Assembly: GCA_016793465.1 (NCBI GenBank)
Contig: JAEUJW010000023.1
Coordinates: 62,001-126,000 of the forward strand
DNA length: 64,000 bases
Origin: Myxococcales bacterium
GTDB lineage: Bacteria > Myxococcota > Polyangia > Nannocystales > Nannocystaceae
Direction of reading: 5' to 3'
Positions 33,307-45,304 of this stretch are shown one piece after another. Below the pieces are notes generated by a model. That model saw only the letters and a list, made by a program, of their open reading frames with translations. It made no database searches and was not told where the DNA came from. Each line of letters opens with the position of its first letter. Position 1 is the stretch's first letter. The position numbers and the translations under genes are program-made.

Positions 33307-35451
33307 TCAGATGGAGACCCGGTCGAAGCCGCGGCGGTTGGCCTGGAAGTCGAAGAACAGGCGCGTGCAGAACACGGCGGTGAAGATCGACGTGGTGATG
33401 CCGATCAGCAGGGTGATGGCGAAGCCGCGGATCGGGCCCGAGCCGTACTGCCAGAGCACGATGCCGGCGATCGCGGTGGTGAGCTGCGAGTCGAGGATCG
33501 TGGTGAAGGCGCGGTCGTAGCCGGCCTCGATGGCGGCGCGGGCGGTGTAGCCGTCGCGCAGGAGCTCGCGCACGCGCTCGTAGATGATGACGTTGGCGTC
33601 GACCGCCATGCCGAGCGTGAGCACGACGCCGGCGATGCCCGGCAGCGTCAGGGTGGCCTGGAAGAACGCCATGGCCGCGAGGATCATCAGCACGTTGAGG
33701 ACCAGGGCGAACACGGCGATGAGGCCCGAGACCCGGTAGTAGAAGCCGGTGAACAGCACGACGGCGGCGAGGCCGACGACGAACGCCCAGAAGCCGCTCT
33801 CGACCGCGTCCTTGCCGAGGTCGGCGCCGACGCGGATCTCGAACTCCTTCGACAGGCGGGCCGGGAGGCTGCCGCTCTTCAGCACCTTGACGAGGTCGTT
33901 GGCGGCCTCGCGGACCGACTGGCCCGGGGTCTGGCCCATGGTGATGCGCACGTTGCCGCCGGGGATGCGGTCGTTGAACACCGGGTCGCTCATGACCTCG
34001 TCGTCGAGCATGATGGCCATCTTGCGGCCGATGTTCTCGCCCGACATGGCCTCGAAGCGGTCGGCGCCCATGCGGTCGAGCTTCAGGTTGACCTCGGGCG
34101 TGGTCCCGGTCTGCTGGTCGAAGCCGACCTGGGCCGAGACGATGCTGTCGCCGGTGACCTCGGCGCGGGCCTTGACCACGTAGGTCTGCCACAGCGACTC
34201 CGGCGCGTGGCCGCGGCGGGTCACGTACGGCTGACGGCCGTAGGCGATCATGTGGGTCGGGGGCAGGCGCCACTCGGGCGGGAGGTTGTCGAACAGGGCC
34301 TCGAGCGACTCGCGGTCGCGGGCGAGGAAGGCGTACCACTCCTTGACCTGGGTGCCCTTGTCGTTGCCGTAGGGGCGCATGGCGTTGACCGAGATGCCCA
34401 TGCCCTGGGTGACGAGGCCGGCCTCGAACACGGCCTGCAGGTAGGGCTTGCCGGTGGTGCCGAACGGGGTCTCGTCGTCGATCATGCGCATCTCGAGCAC
34501 GGCGGCGCGCTCGATGATCTTCAGCAGGCGGCGGAAGTCGCTCGACTCCTCGAGCACCTTGTCGCGGGCGGACTCGGAGATCTTGAGGTCGACGGTGTCG
34601 GGGCTGGCGCCCTCGCCGGCGTCGTCGGGCACGACCTCGAGCTCGAGGCCGAGGCGGTCGTCGTTGATCTTGTCGGCGGCGAGGCCGGCCGGGAAGGCGG
34701 CGGCCAGCAGCTCGCGCACCTTGGTGCCGGCGGCGGTCAGCCTGAAGCTCTCGGGCTCCTTGGCGCTCTCGACGACGGTGACCTGCGAGGCGCCGGCGGC
34801 CAGGAGGATCGGCCGCAGCTTGGCGATGATGTCCTTGCGGGCGGCCTTGATCTCGGTGGTGGTGTCGCTGAGGCCCGGCAGCTCGATGACGATCTGGCGG
34901 TTCTTGGGGTAGATGTTCGGCTCGGCGATGCCCATGGCGTCGATGCGCCGGCGCACGGTGTCGAGCGCCTGCCCGACCGCGCCGCTGCGGTTCTCCGCCA
35001 GGCGCTGCTCGTACATCTTCAGGTGGATGACGCCGTTGACCTCGTCCTCGACGTCGACGCGCTCCATGTCCGACAGGGCGATGCCGAGGACGTCGTCCTC
35101 GGCGGTCGCGACCTGGGTCGGGTCGGCGAACTTGATGTCGAGGCGGTCGAGGCCGATGCGCTCGATCTCCACGTCGACGTTCTTCTTCTCCTTGAACGCC
35201 GAGTCGAGCTCGCCGGCGATCTGGTCGAGCTTGTTCTCGAGGGCCTCGTCGACGGCGACCGAGTACTCGAGGTGCAGGCCGCCCTGGAGGTCGAGGCCGA
35301 GCTTGAACCGGTTGGAGAAGGTGTTGGTGATCCAGGCCGGCAGGTCCTTGTCGGTGCCGAGGATCTGGGCGATCGACGGCGTCACCATCAGCACGCTGAG
35401 GGTGATCAGCGTCAGCAGGAACAGCGCCTTGGTCTTTAGAAACCGACGCAT
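33307..35451 (-). CDS. secD: protein translocase subunit SecD (714 aa)
   Basis: The partner of SecF. The N-terminal helix (LFLLTLITLSVLMVTPSIA) is followed by the conserved LGLDLQGGLHLEY (residues about 51-63). The large periplasmic P1 region is expanded to about 450 residues, then the second membrane cluster contains TLGMAVDANVIIYERVRELL (about residues 620-640), the SecD signature, whose Asp takes part in proton transfer. The order yajC-secD-secF matches many bacteria. It begins 4 bp after yajC stops. Confidence 0.96.
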   Translation of the reverse strand: MRRFLKTKALFLLTLITLSVLMVTPSIAQILGTDKDLPAWITNTFSNRFKLGLDLQGGLHLEYSVAVDEALENKLDQIAGELDSAFKEKKNVDVEIERIGLDRLDIKFADPTQVATAEDDVLGIALSDMERVDVEDEVNGVIHLKMYEQRLAENRSGAVGQALDTVRRRIDAMGIAEPNIYPKNRQIVIELPGLSDTTTEIKAARKDIIAKLRPILLAAGASQVTVVESAKEPESFRLTAAGTKVRELLAAAFPAGLAADKINDDRLGLELEVVPDDAGEGASPDTVDLKISESARDKVLEESSDFRRLLKIIERAAVLEMRMIDDETPFGTTGKPYLQAVFEAGLVTQGMGISVNAMRPYGNDKGTQVKEWYAFLARDRESLEALFDNLPPEWRLPPTHMIAYGRQPYVTRRGHAPESLWQTYVVKARAEVTGDSIVSAQVGFDQQTGTTPEVNLKLDRMGADRFEAMSGENIGRKMAIMLDDEVMSDPVFNDRIPGGNVRITMGQTPGQSVREAANDLVKVLKSGSLPARLSKEFEIRVGADLGKDAVESGFWAFVVGLAAVVLFTGFYYRVSGLIAVFALVLNVLMILAAMAFFQATLTLPGIAGVVLTLGMAVDANVIIYERVRELLRDGYTARAAIEAGYDRAFTTILDSQLTTAIAGIVLWQYGSGPIRGFAITLLIGITTSIFTAVFCTRLFFDFQANRRGFDRVSI

Positions 35452-35455
35452 GGGC

Positions 35456-35809
35456 CTAGCTCCGCGCCTCCGTGCCGTCCTTGTTCAGGACGGTGCCGGT
35501 GACGGCCGGCGGCTCCCACTTGTCGGCGATCTCGGCGCGCAGGACCTTGATCCGCACCTTGTCCGCGATCTCGACCATGACGATCTGGTCCTCGACGCTC
35601 GAGACCCGGCCGAGGATGCCGCCATTGAGGCGCACCTGGTCGCCCTTGTCGAGCTTGGCCAGCCGCGCCCGCCGCTCCTTCTCCATCTTGCTCTGCGGGC
35701 GGATGACCAGGAAGTAGAACACGCCGATCATCAGGACGATCGGGAGGAAGCCGGAGAACGCGCTGGGCGCAGCAGCCTCGGCGAGGAGGGACAGGGACGT
35801 TGCAAGCAT
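35456..35809 (-). CDS. yajC: preprotein translocase accessory subunit YajC (117 aa)
   Basis: A small inner-membrane protein that joins SecDF to the SecYEG channel. After a short N-terminal segment the transmembrane helix FLPIVLMIGVFYFLVIRPQ (about residues 21-39) ends in the conserved RPQ. A basic KMEKERRARLAKLDKGDQVRL stretch and a beta domain with GGILGRVSSVED, the YajC signature, follow. ATG 35809 is chosen, as it gives the usual length; an in-frame upstream ATG would add 19 residues from intergenic sequence. Confidence 0.93.
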   Translation of the reverse strand: MLATSLSLLAEAAAPSAFSGFLPIVLMIGVFYFLVIRPQSKMEKERRARLAKLDKGDQVRLNGGILGRVSSVEDQIVMVEIADKVRIKVLRAEIADKWEPPAVTGTVLNKDGTEARS

Positions 35810-35944
35810 GGGCGGCTCGAGGGAGGAGGCCCCGGTGGGGGCCTCGGAGAGGGGTGGAGTATCCACCGGAGGGGGGGCGTTCTGACGCTTCCAGTGGCAG
35901 AAATGGCGTGCAAAAACGCAGACCGGCGCGGCCGCCGGCCGGCT

Positions 35945-37183
35945 TCAACCGGCCTCGGCGGGCTCGGCCACGGGCTCGGGGGATGGTTCAGAGGTTCGGC
36001 CGTAATACTCGGTAATAATGGACGAAAACTGCGCGGCGACCTGCGGGAAGCGCTGCTCGCGCAGGGCGGCCCGCAGGGCCCCCACCCACTGATGAAAGAA
36101 CACCAGGTTGTGGATCGTGGCCAGGCGCCCGTAGAGCGGGTCGGCCTGCTCGTGGAGGTGGCGCAGGTAGGCCAGGCTGTAGCTGCGGCAGGCCCGGCAC
36201 GGGCACTCGGGGTCGATCGGGCCGCGGGCGTCGCGGTGCTCGCTGCGGCGGATGTTGACGCGGCCGCGGTAGGTGAACAGCTGGCCGTTGCGGGCGTTGC
36301 GGCTCGGCATGACGCAGTCGAACATGTCGATGCCGGCGGCGACGGCGGCCAGGAGATCGTACGGGGTGCCGATGCCCATGACGTAGCGCGGGCGATCGTC
36401 GGGCATGTCGGGGCCGATCGCGGCGAGCGTGGCGTGCATGTCCGGGATCGGCTCGCCGACGCTGAGGCCGCCGAGGGCGAGGCCGTCGAACGGCAGCTCG
36501 GCCAGGGTCTTCAGGTGGGCGCGGCGCAGGGCGTGATCGGTGCCGCCCTGGACGATGGCGAAGCACAGCTGGTGCGGCGCGAGGATCTTCGGGCGCAGCT
36601 CGGCGGCCTCGCGGGCCCAGCGGGTGCTGCGATCGACGGCGGCCTGCATGCTCGCCCGGTCGGCGTCGCCGGGCGGGCAGTGGTCGAGGATCATGCAGAT
36701 GTCGCTGCCGAGCGCGGCCTGGGTGCGCAGCACCGACTCGGGGGTCATGCGGTGGCGCGAGCCGTCGAAGTGGGTCTGGTAGTCGACGCCGCGGTCGTCG
36801 AGCTTCTGCAGGCCGCGCAGGCTGAACACCTGGAAGCCGCCGCTGTCGGTGAGGATCGGCCGATCCCAGGCCATCATGGCGTGCAGGCCGCCGAGCGCGG
36901 CGACCCGCGCGGCGCCGGGGCGGTGGCCGAGGTGGTACGAGTTGCCGAGCACGATCTGGGCGCCGGCCTCCTTCAGGTCGTCGGCGTCGAGGCCCTTGAC
37001 CGCGCCGTAGGTGCCGACGGGCATGAAGGTCGGGGTGTCGACCGGGCCGTGCGCGGTCCACAGGCGGCCGGCCCGCGCGGGGCCGCCGGGGTCGCGGGCC
37101 AGGACCTCGAAGGTGCCTGGCTTTTGGGGCAGGTGCGGCTGCTCGCAGCCGAGGGCGGCGCGCGGGTGCGGGCGCAGGGACAT
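35945..37183 (-). CDS. tgt: tRNA-guanine transglycosylase (412 aa)
   Basis: It exchanges G34 for preQ1 in tRNAs for Asn, Asp, His and Tyr, the committed step to queuosine. DSGGFQVFSL (about residues 115-124) holds the catalytic Asp. GVDMFDCV-type and NARNGQLF blocks are present, and the zinc site CPCRACRSYSLAYLRHL is complete with the distal His. ATG 37183 is chosen; the region upstream belongs to queA. Residues 1-15 are Arg/Pro-rich and may not all be translated. It sits 56 bp after queA. Confidence 0.95.
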   Translation of the reverse strand: MSLRPHPRAALGCEQPHLPQKPGTFEVLARDPGGPARAGRLWTAHGPVDTPTFMPVGTYGAVKGLDADDLKEAGAQIVLGNSYHLGHRPGAARVAALGGLHAMMAWDRPILTDSGGFQVFSLRGLQKLDDRGVDYQTHFDGSRHRMTPESVLRTQAALGSDICMILDHCPPGDADRASMQAAVDRSTRWAREAAELRPKILAPHQLCFAIVQGGTDHALRRAHLKTLAELPFDGLALGGLSVGEPIPDMHATLAAIGPDMPDDRPRYVMGIGTPYDLLAAVAAGIDMFDCVMPSRNARNGQLFTYRGRVNIRRSEHRDARGPIDPECPCRACRSYSLAYLRHLHEQADPLYGRLATIHNLVFFHQWVGALRAALREQRFPQVAAQFSSIITEYYGRTSEPSPEPVAEPAEAG

Positions 37184-37239
37184 GATGCGCGTGGATGCCA
37201 CAGCGCGAGCTTTGGTGCCAGCGGAAACGCCGGGCCGGC

Positions 37240-38283
37240 TCAGGCGCCGCGGCGCTGCAGGAGCATGCAGTCGCCGTAGCTGTAGAAGCGGTAGCCGGCG
37301 CGCACGGCCTCGGCGTAGGCGGCGAGCACGTGCTCGCGGCCGCCGAAGCTGCACACGAGCATGAGCAGGGAGCTGCGCGGGAGGTGGAAGTTGGTGATCA
37401 GCCGGTCGACCACGCGGAACCGGTGGTCGGGGGTGATGACGAGGTCGACCGGGCCGCTGTAGGCGGGCAGCTCGCCGTCGTGACGAGCGGCGACGGCCTC
37501 GAGGGCGCGGGTGGCGGTGGTGCCGATGGCGACGATCGGGCGGCCGCTGCGGCGGGCCTCGCCGATGCGGGCGGCGGCCGCGTCGGAGATCTCGGCGTGC
37601 TCGGGGGCGACGCGGTGGTCGCGGACGTCGGCGGCCTCCATGGGCAGGAAGGTGCCGGGGCCGACGTGCAGGGTGATCCGCACGAGGTCGAGGGCGGCGA
37701 GCACCTCGGGCTCCCAGTGCAGGCCGGCGGTCGGGGCGGCGACGCTGCCGGGCTGGCTGGCGTAGAGGGTCTGGTAGCGGGCGCTGTCGTCGGCGTCGGC
37801 CTCGCGGCGGATGTACGGGGGCAGCGGGATGTGGCCGGCGCGCGTGAGGACCGGCAGCAGCTCGCCGGCGGTGACGACGAACCGACGCGCGCGCGGGTCG
37901 GTGGCGCCCTGGCCGAGGTAGCGGCAGGCGAAGTCGACGCCGCTCAGCTCGTCGCCGGGGCGCAGGCGGCGGGCGCCGCGGACCCAGGCGGTGAACTCGG
38001 CGCCGGCGCTGCGGCCCGGCCGCGGGTCGCAGACGAGGAGTTCGAACCGCCGTCCGCCGCCCTCGAGGTAGACGCGGGCCGGCACGACGCGGCTGTCGTT
38101 GACCACCACGAGCGCGCCCGCGGGCAGCCAGCGCGGCAGGTCGTCGGCCCGCGTGTGGTGCCACGGCTCGGGCGCGCCGGCCGGGTGCAGCACGAGCAGG
38201 CGGGCGTCGCCGCGCCGCGCCGCCGGGTGCTGGGCGACCTGCTCGGGCGGGAGATCGAAGTCGTAGTCCTCGGGTCCGGGCAT
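37240..38283 (-). CDS. queA: S-adenosylmethionine:tRNA ribosyltransferase-isomerase QueA (347 aa)
   Basis: It transfers the ribosyl part of S-adenosylmethionine to preQ1 in tRNA, giving epoxyqueuosine. Signature blocks include FDLPPEQVAQHPA at the N-terminus, LVVVNDSRVVPAR (about residues 61-73), YIRREADADDSARYQT, and the LHVGPGTFLPM and TNFHLPRSSLLMLVCSFGG runs in the C-terminal half. Length is normal. It is the first gene of the queA-tgt-yajC-secD-secF-recJ block; its promoter must be in 38284-38409, which is divergent with the next gene. Confidence 0.95.
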   Translation of the reverse strand: MPGPEDYDFDLPPEQVAQHPAARRGDARLLVLHPAGAPEPWHHTRADDLPRWLPAGALVVVNDSRVVPARVYLEGGGRRFELLVCDPRPGRSAGAEFTAWVRGARRLRPGDELSGVDFACRYLGQGATDPRARRFVVTAGELLPVLTRAGHIPLPPYIRREADADDSARYQTLYASQPGSVAAPTAGLHWEPEVLAALDLVRITLHVGPGTFLPMEAADVRDHRVAPEHAEISDAAAARIGEARRSGRPIVAIGTTATRALEAVAARHDGELPAYSGPVDLVITPDHRFRVVDRLITNFHLPRSSLLMLVCSFGGREHVLAAYAEAVRAGYRFYSYGDCMLLQRRGA

Positions 38284-38409
38284 ACGGGCGGGCGGTGCAT
38301 CGCACAGGGGGCCGGCGGACACAAGCGGGGCCGCGGGACGCGAGGCGGCGGCCGTCCTCCGCGAGCCGCGGCGGTGGTCGGCGGGGCGCGGCGGTGTCAT
38401 GCTGCGCCG

Positions 38410-39774
38410 GTGCCGTCCCCTCGCCTGCTCGCGCTGCTGACGTCGGTGTTGCTGTGGGCGCCGGCGGGGCCGGCGGCGGGCGGCGAGAGCGACGCGCAGC
38501 GGCTCCACCGCAAGGGGGTGCACTGCATGGAGGAGATCGAGCGGGCCGACTGCGCGGTCGAACACTTCGAGGCGCTGCTCGACGAGCGCACCGAGGACCG
38601 CGAGCTCATCACCGACGCGATGCTGCGGCTGGTCAAGCTCTACGAGAAGGCGGGCGACGACGAGGCGATCAAGGCGGTGCTGCGGCGGTTCTGGGAGGCG
38701 GGCCGCTCGCGGCTGCGGCGCGGGCACCTGCCCTACTCGGCGCGCTTCTTGCCGCGCGACATGAACGTGGTCGCGGTGGCCCACATGCCGCGGCTGATGG
38801 AGGCGCCGCTGACCCGGAAGCTGCCGCCGGAGATGGCGGAGTACGTGACGACCTGCGACGAGGACCGGCGCAAGGAGCTCGAGGAGCACTGGAACTGGAA
38901 GAAGGCGCAGATCCGGGCGCGCGAGAAGAACGTGTCGCTGCAGGCGGCGCTGAGCGAGCAGGCGGCCGCGGAGCGCAAGTCGCGGGCGGCCCGCAAGCAG
39001 CGCGAGGCGCAGCGCGACCCGGGCCGCAAGACGCGGGCGAAGCCGGTGTTCTCGGACGGGCTGTGCCAGACCGTGCGGGCGTTCGGCGAGGCCAGCGCGA
39101 CCGACTGGACGCGCATGCTGTTCGCGTTCCACCACGGCGACCTGAAGCGCTCGGTGATCGTGGCCGACGTGCCGCGGCTGCAGGAGCGCCTCGCCGCGGC
39201 GGTGCAGGCCGGCAAGGCCGCGCCCGCCGGCGCGAACACGTGGACGCTGACCGGGGTGACGTACTACGGCGGCGCGGTGCAGCTGGCGAGCTTCGAACAG
39301 GACGAGCTGATCGTGGCGCCGGCGAGGCTCATGCCCGAGGTCGCGGCGAACCACGACAAGGGCAAGCGGACGCTGGCGAAGGAGGTCGACCGCCTGGTCA
39401 CCGGGGTGCCGGTCGACGCCGGGTTCTTCGCGGTGATGAGCGAGCTCGCGGTGCGCGAGCTCGGCTTCGGCGGGATGTCGAAGGGCAGGCGCCGGTTCCT
39501 GGAGGCGCTGCTGCCCCACCCCGAGGGCGTGCAGGTGGCGATGGTGCTGCACGAGTACTTCGGGCTGTTCGTGCGCGTGCCGACCGACACGCCGGTCAAG
39601 GCCGGGGTGCTCGTCGGCATCGCCCGCCGTGTGCTCGAGAGCCAGAGCGAGGAGGACCCGGAGGACGCCGAGTTCCTGCGCCTGCTCGACCTCACGCAGG
39701 CGACCGACAAGCGCGCGCTGCTGCTGTCGTACGTGCTGTCGCGCGGGCAGATCGAGCAGATGGCGCTGAAGTAG
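38410..39774 (+). CDS. exported alpha-helical protein, function unknown (454 aa)
   Basis: GTG 38410 starts a signal peptide (VPSPRLLALLTSVLLWAPAGPA), so export is likely. Residues 30-120 look TPR-like (DAQRLHRKGVHCMEEIERADCAVEHFEALL). A long basic coiled coil, about residues 150-215 (EKNVSLQAALSEQAAAERKS then RKTRAKPVF), comes next. The C-terminal 240 residues are folded but match no family I know (TLTGVTYYGGAVQLASFEQDE, FFAVMSELAVRELGFGGM). A CATGCT-like hexamer lies just upstream of the GTG. It is convergent with the next gene, 3 bp between stops. Confidence 0.75.
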   Translation: MPSPRLLALLTSVLLWAPAGPAAGGESDAQRLHRKGVHCMEEIERADCAVEHFEALLDERTEDRELITDAMLRLVKLYEKAGDDEAIKAVLRRFWEAGRSRLRRGHLPYSARFLPRDMNVVAVAHMPRLMEAPLTRKLPPEMAEYVTTCDEDRRKELEEHWNWKKAQIRAREKNVSLQAALSEQAAAERKSRAARKQREAQRDPGRKTRAKPVFSDGLCQTVRAFGEASATDWTRMLFAFHHGDLKRSVIVADVPRLQERLAAAVQAGKAAPAGANTWTLTGVTYYGGAVQLASFEQDELIVAPARLMPEVAANHDKGKRTLAKEVDRLVTGVPVDAGFFAVMSELAVRELGFGGMSKGRRRFLEALLPHPEGVQVAMVLHEYFGLFVRVPTDTPVKAGVLVGIARRVLESQSEEDPEDAEFLRLLDLTQATDKRALLLSYVLSRGQIEQMALK

Positions 39775-39777
39775 CGG

Positions 39778-41163
39778 TCACTGCGCGGACGGGTGCACGA
39801 GCGCGGTCAGGCGGGCGCTCAGCGCCCGGTAGAGCGCGCCGACCGGGGGATCGAGGGCCTCGGCGTGGCGGGCCACGGTCGCGTCGTCGCCGCGCGAGAC
39901 CGGGCCGGTGACGCCGCGCGGCAGGCCGAGCGCGAGCAGGTTGTGCAGGGCGGAGCGCATGAGCACGGCGAGGGCCTGATCGACGACGCCGCGCGGCTGG
40001 CCGCCGGTGACGCTGGCGAGGGTGTCGCCGGCCTCGGCGAGCAGCACCGCGAGGTGGTTGGCCGCGAGGGCGCAGGCGGCGTGGTAGCGCGTGCGGGCGG
40101 CGGCGTCGAGGTCCTGCAGGTCGAGCCAGGGCTGGTCCTCGAGCACGCGCACGGCGAACTCGCGGGCGGCGGGGTCGCCCTCGACGCCGAAGCAGCAGCG
40201 CCCCAGGTAGTCGGCCGGGACCTCGCGGCGCAGGCTGCAGATCGGGTGCAGCGTGCCGACGGGGAAGCCGGCGGCGACCAGCGGGGCCAGGGCCTCGCGC
40301 GCGGGCAACGAGCCGGCGGCGTGCAGGACCGGCACCGGGCGCAGGCCGCAGCGGGCCAGCACCTCGGCGACGGCGCCGAGCTGGGGGTCCTGGCACAGCA
40401 GCCAGATGGCCCTGGGGACCCGCGAGATCGGGCCCGAGGCGGCGCGCGACGACGACATGCCGGGCAGCTCCTCGCTGCCGGTGATGAGGCCGCGGGCGCT
40501 GATCTGCGTGCTCGTCCACCCGCGCGCGTGCAGCCACGGGCCGGCGTGGCTGGCGACGTTGCCGTGGCCGATCAGCCACACGTGGCCGCGGACCGGCGCG
40601 CGCAGGCGCTGGAGGACGGCGGCGGGCACGGTGGCGTCGAGGCTGGCGTGGGCCGAGGGGCTGTCGCTGAGCAGCCAGCCGCGCACCGCCGTGCTGCTGA
40701 TCTCGGGCAGCGCGCAGGTCTTGGGGTCGGCGTAGCCCATGCGCGGCACCACGATCGGCGGGAACTCGGCGCGCAGCCTGGCGATGTCCTGCCACTTGTT
40801 GAGCTCGGTCTCGCTGATGTCGGAGCCGATCACGAGGCGCACGCGGTGGTCGGGGTGCTCGGCCTGGACCGCGCGCAGCAGCTGGTAGGTGTAGCTCGGG
40901 GTGTCGTCGCCGCGGGCCTCGGCGAGGCGCCGCTCGAGGTCGGTGACCTCGACCTGGGGGCCGTGCACGGCCATGGCCAGGCGCGTCCAGGCCAGGCGGT
41001 CGTTGAACGGCGACATGCGCTTGGCGAACGGGTGCGACCAGCACGGCGCGACCAGCACCCGCGAGGCGGCGCCCCGGGCCAGCACGTAGGTCGGCATGAG
41101 CACATGGCCGAGGTGCGGGGGGTCGAAGCTGCCGCCGAGGACGGCGAGGACGGGCTTTTGCAC
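39778..41163 (-). CDS. NadD-like adenylyltransferase fused to a Rossmann/DUF2520 domain (461 aa)
   Basis: Residues 1-180 are a nicotinate-nucleotide-adenylyltransferase-like domain: GGSFDPPHLGHV (ATP-binding HxGH motif), SYTYQLLRAVQ, LVIGSDISETELNKW and ISSTAVRGWL are all present. From about residue 195 a second domain begins with GHVWLIGHGNVASHAGPW, a Rossmann dinucleotide-binding turn (GHGNVA). It continues to a DUF2520-type helical domain (AARTRYHAACALAANHLAVL). The two are joined without interruption. DUF2520 proteins have a ketopantoate-reductase/6PGDH-like fold, so the fusion may link NAD formation to an NAD(P)-dependent step; this is inference. GTG 41163 lies 6 nt after TAGCAT. Confidence 0.82.
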   Translation of the reverse strand: MQKPVLAVLGGSFDPPHLGHVLMPTYVLARGAASRVLVAPCWSHPFAKRMSPFNDRLAWTRLAMAVHGPQVEVTDLERRLAEARGDDTPSYTYQLLRAVQAEHPDHRVRLVIGSDISETELNKWQDIARLRAEFPPIVVPRMGYADPKTCALPEISSTAVRGWLLSDSPSAHASLDATVPAAVLQRLRAPVRGHVWLIGHGNVASHAGPWLHARGWTSTQISARGLITGSEELPGMSSSRAASGPISRVPRAIWLLCQDPQLGAVAEVLARCGLRPVPVLHAAGSLPAREALAPLVAAGFPVGTLHPICSLRREVPADYLGRCCFGVEGDPAAREFAVRVLEDQPWLDLQDLDAAARTRYHAACALAANHLAVLLAEAGDTLASVTGGQPRGVVDQALAVLMRSALHNLLALGLPRGVTGPVSRGDDATVARHAEALDPPVGALYRALSARLTALVHPSAQ

Positions 41164-41397
41164 GCGAGGATGCTAGCCCGGGACGGACGTCGGGCGACGA
41201 GAGGCGGTGTGAGACGTCTTGCGTGGCGTGACGCCGGGGCCTCGATCGGTCGGCCTGGAATGCTCGCGTGTCGGGCGGTCAAGCCGGACAAACCGCGTTC
41301 GCGCGGCGGGCGACGATCACGATGTCAGGGGGCTGACAGCGTCGTGGTCGTCGCCCGATCTACTTGCGCGCGCAAGCAAGCACTCGCAGGGACGGGC
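41164..41397. other. intergenic region between the prolyl oligopeptidase and NadD-like genes
   Basis: 234 bp. The right end (next to 41163) carries a -10-like TAGCAT. No gene, repeat or clear hairpin was found in the rest. Confidence 0.4.
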
Positions 41398-43596
<2,199 letters not shown>

Positions 43597-43683
43597 GCGG
43601 GACCTCGTGCGGGGCGGTTGTAATGCGTAAGTGGTTCGACCCTCAAGGCCCCGCCGCAGGCTTCGCGCGGGCCGCGAGCCGGC

Positions 43684-44613
43684 TCACACGAGCGCGGCGG
43701 GGTCGCAAGGCAGCGAGCGGACGGCCGCGAGGTCGAAGCCGCGGACGAGCTCGGCCGGCGTGATCGAACGGACGGCGTTTGGCACGAGGCCGACCGAGCG
43801 GGCCAGGGCGGCGACCACGCGGCGGGGATCCGCGCCGCCCCGGCGCAGCTCGCCGAGGTCGGGCGCGCCGTCGCGTTTGCTGAGCTTGGCGCCGTCGCTG
43901 CCGAGGATCAGCGGGACGTGGGCGTACCTCGGCGTCGGCAGACCGAGCGCGCGCTGGAGGAGGATCTGGCGCGGCGTGCTGTCGAGGAGGTCGGCGCCGC
44001 GGACGACCGAGTCGATGCCCATGGCGGCGTCGTCGACCACGACCGCGAGCTGGTAGGCCCACGCGCCGTCGCCGCGGCGGAGCACGAAGTCGCCGACCTC
44101 GCGCGCGACAGTCTGGCTGTGGCGGCCGAGCAGGCGGTCGGTGAAGTCGATCGTGACGTCGACGGGGACCCGCCAGCGGGTCGCGGCCGGACGCCCGGGC
44201 GCGGCGCCGGCGCGGCAGGTGCCGGGGTACACGGGCTCGCCGGCCATGCCCATGGTCGGCAGCGCCCGCAGCTCGCGGCGGGTGCAGGTGCACGGGTAGG
44301 TCGCGAGGCGCGCGAGCGCGGCGGCGTAGTGCTCGGCGCGCTCGCTCTGGCGGTAGGGGCCGAGCGGGCCGCCGACGTCGGGGCCCTCGTCCCAGTCGAG
44401 GCCGAGCCACGCGAGGTCGCGGAGCATGTCGTCCTCGAGGGCGCGGCGCGAGCGGCCGAGGTCGACGTCCTCGACGCGCAGGACGAACGCGCCGGCGGCG
44501 GCGCGCGCGTCGAGCCAGGCGAGCAGCGCGGTGCGGGCGTTGCCGAGGTGGAGGCGTCCGGTCGGGCTCGGGGCGTAGCGCCCGCGGCTCGCCGCTGGGG
44601 CGGGCGCGGTCAC
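43684..44613 (-). CDS. gluQ: glutamyl-Q tRNA(Asp) synthetase (309 aa)
   Basis: It attaches glutamate to queuosine 34 of tRNA(Asp), which fits with tgt and queA in this window. It is a truncated class I synthetase without the anticodon-binding domain. The HIGH-like HLGN (residues 22-25) and [14 protein letters not shown] opening are present, then a CTCTRREL cysteine cluster with a later YPGTC (probable zinc site), and the KLSKR loop (residues about 244-248). Length is typical. GTG start at 44613, one base after the stop of the upstream gene. Confidence 0.92.
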   Translation of the reverse strand: MTAPAPAASRGRYAPSPTGRLHLGNARTALLAWLDARAAAGAFVLRVEDVDLGRSRRALEDDMLRDLAWLGLDWDEGPDVGGPLGPYRQSERAEHYAAALARLATYPCTCTRRELRALPTMGMAGEPVYPGTCRAGAAPGRPAATRWRVPVDVTIDFTDRLLGRHSQTVAREVGDFVLRRGDGAWAYQLAVVVDDAAMGIDSVVRGADLLDSTPRQILLQRALGLPTPRYAHVPLILGSDGAKLSKRDGAPDLGELRRGGADPRRVVAALARSVGLVPNAVRSITPAELVRGFDLAAVRSLPCDPAALV

Positions 44614-44614
44614 G

Positions 44615-45091
44615 TCAGGAGCGCGGCAGGTAGGCCGGCGGGATCGGCGAGCCCTCGTGCTCGTCGGTCCAGAGGATGGTCAGGATCCACCAGCGGCGGC
44701 CGTCGTTGCGCAGCTGGATGCTGTTGATGCCGCGGTAGAGCAGCTCGTCGCCCTCGTCGACGGCGGTGCGCGCCTCGTAGGTGGTGAACACGTGGGCGAT
44801 GCCGGAGAACACCTCGGTGCGGCGGTAGAGCTCGCGCTCGACGAACGTGGTCAGGCCGGCGCTGCCGATGCGGGCCTGCACGCGCAGCACGAACTCGGCG
44901 ACGCCCATGTCGTCGATGCCGCCGGGGTAGACCTTGCTGAGGCGGGCGTGCGGCGAGCACAGGCCGGCGAGGCGTACGCCGTCGGGGCCGCGGCCGTCGG
45001 TGAAGCTGACGGCCTCGTACACGGCCCGCACGATCGCGTCGATCGAGCTCACGTCCTCCGGCGAGGCCGGCAGCTGGACGAGCGGACCCAT
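44615..45091 (-). CDS. NTF2-like protein, function unknown (158 aa)
   Basis: From ATG 45091 the protein shows an NTF2/SnoaL-like layout: [23 protein letters not shown] opening helices, then [21 protein letters not shown] and a final [21 protein letters not shown] strand pair. No signal peptide is visible. An upstream ATG (45223) would add 44 residues of low-complexity sequence and is less likely. It directly precedes gluQ on the same strand; no functional link is known. Confidence 0.75.
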   Translation of the reverse strand: MGPLVQLPASPEDVSSIDAIVRAVYEAVSFTDGRGPDGVRLAGLCSPHARLSKVYPGGIDDMGVAEFVLRVQARIGSAGLTTFVERELYRRTEVFSGIAHVFTTYEARTAVDEGDELLYRGINSIQLRNDGRRWWILTILWTDEHEGSPIPPAYLPRS

Positions 45092-45304
45092 GACGCCCTG
45101 CAGGCGCAGCGAGGACGAGGAGTGGGCTGGACTCGGGGGTTCGTTCGGCAACGGTTCGCGCTCCTTGCGAAGCCCCGAGCATACATGTTTGCCCGCGCTT
45201 GCACCGGGGTCCCCTGCCCCCACGGAGCGCCCACAGGCGCCGCAGAACCCCGTGCGAACGCCGTGACGCGGGGAGCTGCGCAGGCCCGGTCGCGGTGGGC
45301 CGCG
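45092..45304. other. intergenic region, no gene seen
   Basis: 213 bp between two minus-strand genes. Open frames here are short and GC-driven. Expected to carry a promoter for the NTF2-like gene, but no clear hexamer pair was found. Confidence 0.35.

Noticed and set aside
37184..37239. preQ1 riboswitch before tgt
   Set aside because: The 56-bp gap between queA and tgt has no aptamer-like pattern; none was seen upstream of queA either.
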